From: CAWBCI01 sp963787195
GTDB lineage: Bacteria > Bacteroidota > Bacteroidia > Bacteroidales > JAGOPY01
Assembly (NCBI GenBank): GCA_963787195.1
Contig: CAWBCI010000051.1
Location: 1-17,596, forward strand
Direction: 5' to 3'
DNA length: 17,596 bases
Program-made: the position numbers and the translations under genes
The notes under the pieces: generated by a model
What the model was told of the DNA's origin: nothing
Database searches by the model: none
The model's input: the letters and a program-made list of their open reading frames with translations, nothing else
Shown here: positions 15,710-17,596 of the stretch, in pieces
Layout of the letters: each line of letters opens with the position of its first letter
Position numbering within the stretch: position 1 is the stretch's first letter

Positions 15710-17386
15710 TTAATCGATCGAATCCTGCATATAGCGCAATTTAGCTTCAGAAAGTGCCAGTTCTTCCTTGGCTTTTTCAATCTTCTTCTCAAATTCAGCT
15801 TTCAGCAGGTCAGCTTTCTTGGAATGGGCCAGGAATCCGATATTATTTTCCCAGAGATGTATATCTTCTCTCAGTTTGCTTACTTTTCCACTCAGAAAAC
15901 CTATCTCCTTACGGATTGCCCTGCCGGCATTGGGGCTCTCTACCAAGGAATCCATCTTATTTTTAAAGTCTATGGCTTTCATTTCCAGGGAGCTTATATT
16001 AAGCTTGTCAAGCTGCTTATTGATAGCTTCCCTGAAACTAATATGGATTTTATCCTTCTCCTTGATCGGCACGTGGCCGATCTCTGTCCATTCCCTTTGG
16101 AAGCCCTTCAGGATTTCAAGGTTTGCATTTTTATCTTCGGAATATTTATATTCCTGTATCCTCCCGATCAATCCAAGCTTTTTCTCCAGATTTTCGGCCT
16201 CCATTTGGTCAATATTGGAGAAGAAAGCTGATTTATTGTGAAAAAACTCATCGCATGCAGCCCGGAAGCGCTTCCATATTTTATCGGAATGTTTCCTGGG
16301 AACCGGCCCTATTTCCTTCCATTCTCTCTGCAGATTGATCAGCTCCTGGGTCGTTTTTTTCCAGTCGGTGCTGTCTTTGAGATTCTCAGCCTGCTTGCAG
16401 ATATCCAGCTTGAGATTGAAATTATTGAGCTGTTCTTGTTTAATTCCTGAAAAATATTCTTTCTTATTGTTAAAAAATCCATTCAGGGCTCCCTTAAACT
16501 TCTCCCAAATCTCATCATTGTTCTTTTTCGGCGCGGGGCCAACAGTCTTCCAAACTTTAAACAGCTCATTGATCTGGTTGGTAGCATCCTGCCACTCTTT
16601 TATGGAATTTATTTCAAGGCCTAAGATTTGCTCGGCTTTCTCAAGAAGGGCATTTTTGGCAAGCAGATTGCTTTCCTGCTGTTCCGATAGTTTATTATAG
16701 TATTCCCTGCGGCGTTCATTGATCTTGTCGGTGGCTGTTTTAAACCTTTCCCAGAGTTCATCCCTTTTATCCTGGGGCACCGGTCCAACTTCCTTCCACT
16801 CATCATGGTATTTCTGAAGTTGTTTAAAAGACTTTATAATGGATGTCTCCAGTAAAAGTTCTTCAGCTTTTTCACAAAGCTCTAATTTAAGTTCCAGGTT
16901 TTTTTTCAGATCCAGATCCCGGAGTTCCTTACTGATCTTTACCTTATCAAAGAATTTTTCAACCAGGAAATGATAATTTTGCCAGAGATTATTGATTTCG
17001 GTGGTTGGCACCAGTCCGATCTCTTTCCACTTGGTTTGAAGTTCCTTGAAACGATCATAGGTTTTCTTGAGGGATTCATCTGTATTGACCAGCTCCCGCA
17101 ATTCATCCAGGATCTGCTTTTTGGATTCCAGGTTCCTGATTTTCAACAATTCCTGGTCTTCATTATATTTAGCCTTGTTGCGCTTATATATTTCAAAAGC
17201 TTCATTAAACCTCACGATAAGGGGATCCTGAGGGGGTTCTTCTCCTTCTTTTATATCATCCTGACTAAGAGCTGACTCTATCCTGTTATGCTCCAACTCT
17301 TTAGTTTGCTTCAGGAAAGCGACTTTAATGAGTGAAACTCTGGTTTTAATCTTTTGAACATCTGTATCTCTAACAGTTTCCTCCAT
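15710..17386 (-). pseudogene. DUF349 repeat protein, downstream part of a frameshifted copy
   Basis: From an internal ATG (17386) the frame runs 558 codons and contains all five DUF349 repeats and the coiled-coil C-terminus, nearly identical to the left copy. Differences include Lys271 to Arg and a Thr to Ser three codons later (left-copy numbering), about four silent changes, and TAA instead of TGA as stop codon. The acidic N-terminal part lies upstream in another frame because of a 2-nt length difference at about 17452-17469. If the frameshift is real, the repeat domain could only be made by internal initiation. If it is a sequencing or assembly error, this is an ordinary intact gene cut off by the window end. 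Confidence 0.8.
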
Positions 17387-17595
17387 GAGTTCAGCAAGCT
17401 TTTCCCTTGAGTAATGATCAAAGTCTTCCTGATTATTGGGTTCACTCTCTGTTCTTCTTCTTCTTCTTCATCTTCCTCATCCGTATCAGGTTCCTCAATG
17501 CCGGGCTGATCATTTTTATTGCTGACCAAATTCCCCGCAATTTCAGGAACATCCGGACTAGCTGATGATTCCCCTACAATTTCAGTTGCTGCTTC
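17311..17595 (-). pseudogene. DUF349 repeat protein, acidic N-terminal part (frameshifted, cut by window end)
   Basis: Reading from the window end, the frame matches the acidic region of the left copy (EAATEIVGESSASPDVPEIA onward) up to a run of Glu codons. There the left arm has four GAA followed by two GCA, while this copy has six GAA followed directly by CAG. The net gain of two bases shifts the frame, giving QRVNPIIRK and a stop at 17311. The 5' end of the gene is outside the window. Confidence 0.75.
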
Positions 17596-17596
17596 T

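Larger units (their letters stand above)
11134..17596 (-). repeat. Right arm of the giant inverted repeat (continues past the window)
   Basis: This 6463-bp stretch is the reverse complement of 4653-11113 with about 99.5% identity. Differences are clustered: 8 at 11141-11201, then 11394, 11459, 11510, four at 12787-12864, 14779, 15166, 15455, eight between about 15640 and 15710, and seven substitutions plus a 2-nt indel in the DUF349 copy. No difference was seen between 12865 and 14778. The arm has not ended at the last base. Confidence 0.97.

Overview
The window looks like a chromosomal piece of a member of the Bacteroidota (Bacteroidetes), probably an uncultured environmental one. The signs are -7 promoter boxes of the TAnnTTTG type, starts without Shine-Dalgarno sequences but with A-rich upstream context, a patatin-plus-outer-membrane-barrel protein, a DUF349 repeat protein with a long acidic N-terminus, and an AsmA-like envelope protein. 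No tRNA, rRNA, CRISPR array or insertion sequence is visible.

Layout. 1-165 is the 3' end of an unrecognised gene, followed by an intergenic stretch of short tandem repeats, mostly heptanucleotides (132-295). 389-1570 encodes a PLP-dependent Cys/Met-metabolism enzyme. Only 22 nt later comes a patatin/surface-antigen-type outer-membrane phospholipase (1593-3905). After a 247-nt promoter region come a DUF349 repeat protein (4153-6537), a strong intrinsic terminator, chorismate synthase aroC (6640-7719) with its own probably leaderless promoter, and a 958-residue AsmA-like protein (7797-10673). A bidirectional terminator separates the last gene from a convergent fragment of a nucleotide pyrophosphatase/phosphodiesterase (ENPP family).

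The dominant structural feature is a huge inverted duplication. From 4653 to 11113 the sequence is repeated in reverse complement from 11134 to 17596, with only a 20-nt spacer. Paired positions add up to 22247 (22249 beyond a 2-nt indel near 17452). aroC, the AsmA-like gene, the terminators, a 22-codon signal-peptide mini-ORF and the ENPP tail are therefore all present twice, head to head. The right arm is still inside the repeat when the window ends, within its copy of the DUF349 gene.

The arms are not identical. By eye I find about 33 substitutions and one 2-nt indel in roughly 6.46 kb (about 0.5%). They are very unevenly spread: 8 lie within 61 nt beside the axis, 8 in about 70 nt between the DUF349 gene and aroC, and stretches of 1.3 and 1.9 kb have none. 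Most differences near the axis are synonymous in the ENPP frame. This suggests that the arms were two separate, functional alleles before they were joined. The junction sits in a CCATGG-N20-CCATGG motif at a predicted zinc-ligand His codon of ENPP.

I cannot decide from sequence alone between a real genomic palindrome and a chimeric joint of two strain haplotypes made in amplification or assembly. I lean towards the chimera. The right-arm DUF349 copy is also frameshifted. Apart from this structure the genes are ordinary housekeeping or envelope genes, and I see no new defence or mobile system.
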